From assembly GCA_030628755.1 (NCBI GenBank), contig DAOVQH010000129.1:1-7028 (forward strand): a stretch of 7,028 nt of DNA, given 5' to 3'. The position numbers were made by a program, and so were the translations under genes. This document shows, piece by piece, positions 5,560 to 7,028 of the stretch; positions within the stretch are counted from its first letter, which is position 1, and every line of letters starts with the position of its first letter. The stretch comes from Candidatus Cloacimonadota bacterium (GTDB taxonomy: Bacteria > Cloacimonadota > Cloacimonadia > Cloacimonadales > TCS61). The notes under the pieces are model-generated. The model searched no databases, was not told the origin of the DNA, and worked only from the letters and a program-made list of their open reading frames with translations.

Positions 5560-6771
5560 TCAACGAACTCGAGAAATACATTTTTTCAAACCTTCTTCAA
5601 ATCGTTTTAAACCTTCTTTTATATTGTCCCTGCTTGTAGCATAAGAAAAACGCACAAAATTATCTGCACCAAAAGCTGAACCTGGAACGATTGCTATCTT
5701 AAACTCCTTTAATAAATATTCACATAGATCTATAGAATTTTCTATTCCTTTTATATTATTCTGGAGATAATAAGAAACATCTGGCATTGCGTAGAAAGCA
5801 CCTTTTGGCATAAAACATTTTACATTGGGAATTTTGTTCAATTTACTTACAAGGAAATCTCTTCTTTTCTTAAACTCTTCTCGCATTACTGAAACGCTGT
5901 CATCGCCCTCATCAAGGGCTACTATTGCCGCCTTTTGTGTAATCGAATTCACACAGGAAGTGGTATGACTTTGAATTCTACTTGCCTGTTTGATAATTTC
6001 TGATGGACCCGCAGCATAACCCAATCTCCAGCCTGTCATTGCATAAGCTTTGGAAACTCCATTAATCAAAACTGTCATTTCACGAACTTCATCAGATATT
6101 GAGGCTATCGAAACGTGTTTTATACCATCATATATGAGCTTCTCATAAATTTCGTCGGAGATTATTAGAATATTATGTTTTAAACAAACTTCTGCAATTT
6201 CTTCCAATTCCTCTCTGATGTAAACCGAACCGGTAGGATTATTAGGAGAATTCAGAATAAGAACTTTCGGATTTTTCAAAGAAAAAATAGCTTCTTCAAG
6301 TTGTTTAGCATTGATTTTAAAACTTGTGGACATTGTTGTTGGCAAAAAAACAGGAAAAGCATCCACCATTTCAACCTGAGAAGTATAACTAACCCAGTAT
6401 GGAGAGGGAATCAAAACCTCATCGTGCGGATTACATACTGTCATTAAAATAAACATGATGGAAGCTTTTGCACCAGGAGAAACAAGGATATCATTCGGGT
6501 TACAAACCAGATTGTTATCTCGTTTCAATTTTGCAGCAATTGCTTCCCGCAGTTCTATAATACCGGATGTATTGGTGTATCTTGTAAAATTATTATCGAT
6601 CGCTTTTTTTGCTTCATTCTTAATAACATCTGGTGTATTGAAATCAGGTTCTCCAGCTCCGAAATTTATTACATCTATTCCTTCAGCCTTCATCTGTTTT
6701 GCCAACGAAGAAACTGTCAAAGTTGGTGAAGGTTTTATAGTTTTTGCTCTTTTTGAAATTTCTATTGCCAT
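5560..6771 (-). CDS. aspC: PLP-dependent aminotransferase, aspartate aminotransferase type (class I, Ibeta)
   Basis: This 403-residue fold-type I aminotransferase most likely interconverts aspartate and 2-oxoglutarate with oxaloacetate and glutamate in the cytosol. Landmarks are FGAGEPDF (37-44), RYTNTSGIIELR (64-75), SPYW with Trp126 stacking near the cofactor, NSPNNPTG (174-181, Asn178), SDEIYE (205-210) with Asp206 pairing with the pyridine nitrogen and Tyr209 with the PLP O3', and SKAYAMTGWRLGY with Schiff-base Lys241 and Arg249 of the phosphate pocket. FVRFSYATS holds Arg374 for the substrate alpha-carboxylate. The overall sequence resembles the Thermus/Bacillus type rather than E. coli AspC. 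The symbol follows Thermus usage; aspB would be the Bacillus name. Relatives also act on prephenate or aromatic acids, so specificity is inferred. The start is fixed by AGAGG at 6782-6778, inside the last codons of glyS, with only three bases between the genes. Confidence 0.9.
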   Translation of the reverse strand: MAIEISKRAKTIKPSPTLTVSSLAKQMKAEGIDVINFGAGEPDFNTPDVIKNEAKKAIDNNFTRYTNTSGIIELREAIAAKLKRDNNLVCNPNDILVSPGAKASIMFILMTVCNPHDEVLIPSPYWVSYTSQVEMVDAFPVFLPTTMSTSFKINAKQLEEAIFSLKNPKVLILNSPNNPTGSVYIREELEEIAEVCLKHNILIISDEIYEKLIYDGIKHVSIASISDEVREMTVLINGVSKAYAMTGWRLGYAAGPSEIIKQASRIQSHTTSCVNSITQKAAIVALDEGDDSVSVMREEFKKRRDFLVSKLNKIPNVKCFMPKGAFYAMPDVSYYLQNNIKGIENSIDLCEYLLKEFKIAIVPGSAFGADNFVRFSYATSRDNIKEGLKRFEEGLKKCISRVR

Positions 6772-6774
6772 TCA

Positions 6775-7028
6775 TTACCTCTTATTTGTTACTTCACCTT
6801 CAACAACAATTTTGGAAATATCTGCAACCTGCAGGAAAAGTTTCCTGATCTTATCCAATAAATTATATCTATTCTGTCTTAATTTCAAATCTTCAATATT
6901 TACCAGTACATCATCAAAGAATTTATCGATAACAGCACCAAAAACCACCAGTTCTTTCAGTACATCTTCATAAGCTTTAGCAGTAAGTAATTTTGCGATT
7001 TTTTCTTTAAGCATGTTATATTCTTTAT
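6775..7028 (-). CDS. glyS: Glycyl-tRNA synthetase beta subunit, C-terminal end (partial)
   Basis: The frame is open from the right window edge to a TAA at 6777-6775, and the codons before the internal ATG at 7014 are also open. That methionine is therefore probably not the start. The visible 80-odd residues match the C-terminal anticodon-binding (DALR-type) helical domain of bacterial GlyS. They include AYEDVLKELVVFGAVIDKFF, the DVLVNIEDLKLRQNRYNLL segment and LRQNR-to-LFLQVADIS, which parallel the E. coli ending VDAFFDKVMVMADDEALRINR and LFLRVADIS. The enzyme charges tRNA-Gly with glycine as an alpha2beta2 complex or as a fused alpha-beta chain; which form applies here cannot be seen. The last codons carry the ribosome-binding site for the aminotransferase three bases downstream, which implies a shared transcript. 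A tail VVEGEVTNKR extends slightly beyond the usual end. Confidence 0.88.
   Translation of the reverse strand, partial: KEYNMLKEKIAKLLTAKAYEDVLKELVVFGAVIDKFFDDVLVNIEDLKLRQNRYNLLDKIRKLFLQVADISKIVVEGEVTNKR

Noticed and set aside
6455..6973. Plus-strand open frame of 172 codons
   Set aside because: It lies antisense across the aminotransferase start and the glyS end, both of which have clear family motifs. It lacks a recognisable domain, so it is a shadow frame.

Overview
The window reads as one AT-rich, tightly packed stretch of a Gram-negative bacterial chromosome, and every supported gene lies on the minus strand. Gene order is therefore described from the right edge to the left edge. The large TonB-dependent receptor has a carboxypeptidase-regulatory-like N-terminal domain, and the Shine-Dalgarno sites are good (AGGAGG, AGAGG, AAGGA). 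Together these suggest a member of the Fibrobacterota-Chlorobiota-Bacteroidota group or a nearby candidate phylum, with Cloacimonadota-like lineages as my best guess. The tail of a GlyS-type glycyl-tRNA synthetase beta subunit argues against a typical Bacteroidota, which usually carry the single-chain enzyme. This placement is inference from protein style, not from a marker gene.

Right half (7028 to about 4432): a probable operon. It holds the 3' end of glyS, a class I PLP aminotransferase of the aspartate aminotransferase Ibeta type, a 68-residue arginine-rich single-pass membrane protein, and a PfkB-family sugar or nucleoside kinase. Spacings are 3 nt, 25 nt and a 1-nt TAATG overlap, so co-transcription and partly coupled translation are likely. 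The genes share no obvious pathway.

Middle (4431 to 4054): a 378-nt stretch without an intact gene. Just after the kinase it holds what looks like a small gene broken by one frameshift, followed by tandem stops. Nearer the next gene it has two adjacent perfect inverted repeats that could be operator sites.

Left half (4053 to 1): a LipM-type octanoyltransferase or lipoate-ligase-family gene. Then come a 100-nt gap with a plausible promoter and a complete 986-residue TonB-dependent outer-membrane receptor. Last is the start of a secreted or membrane protein with a signal peptide and a Glu-rich segment, preceded by a perfect AGGAGG and cut by the window edge. Lying directly after a TonB-dependent receptor, it might be an ExbB-like energising subunit, but only 42 residues are visible.

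I see no RNA gene, mobile element, CRISPR array or clear rho-independent terminator, and no convincing new multi-gene system. The points most worth a second look are the broken small gene, the unlisted gene at the left edge, the LipM-like enzyme with its conserved cysteine, and the small membrane protein coupled to the kinase.
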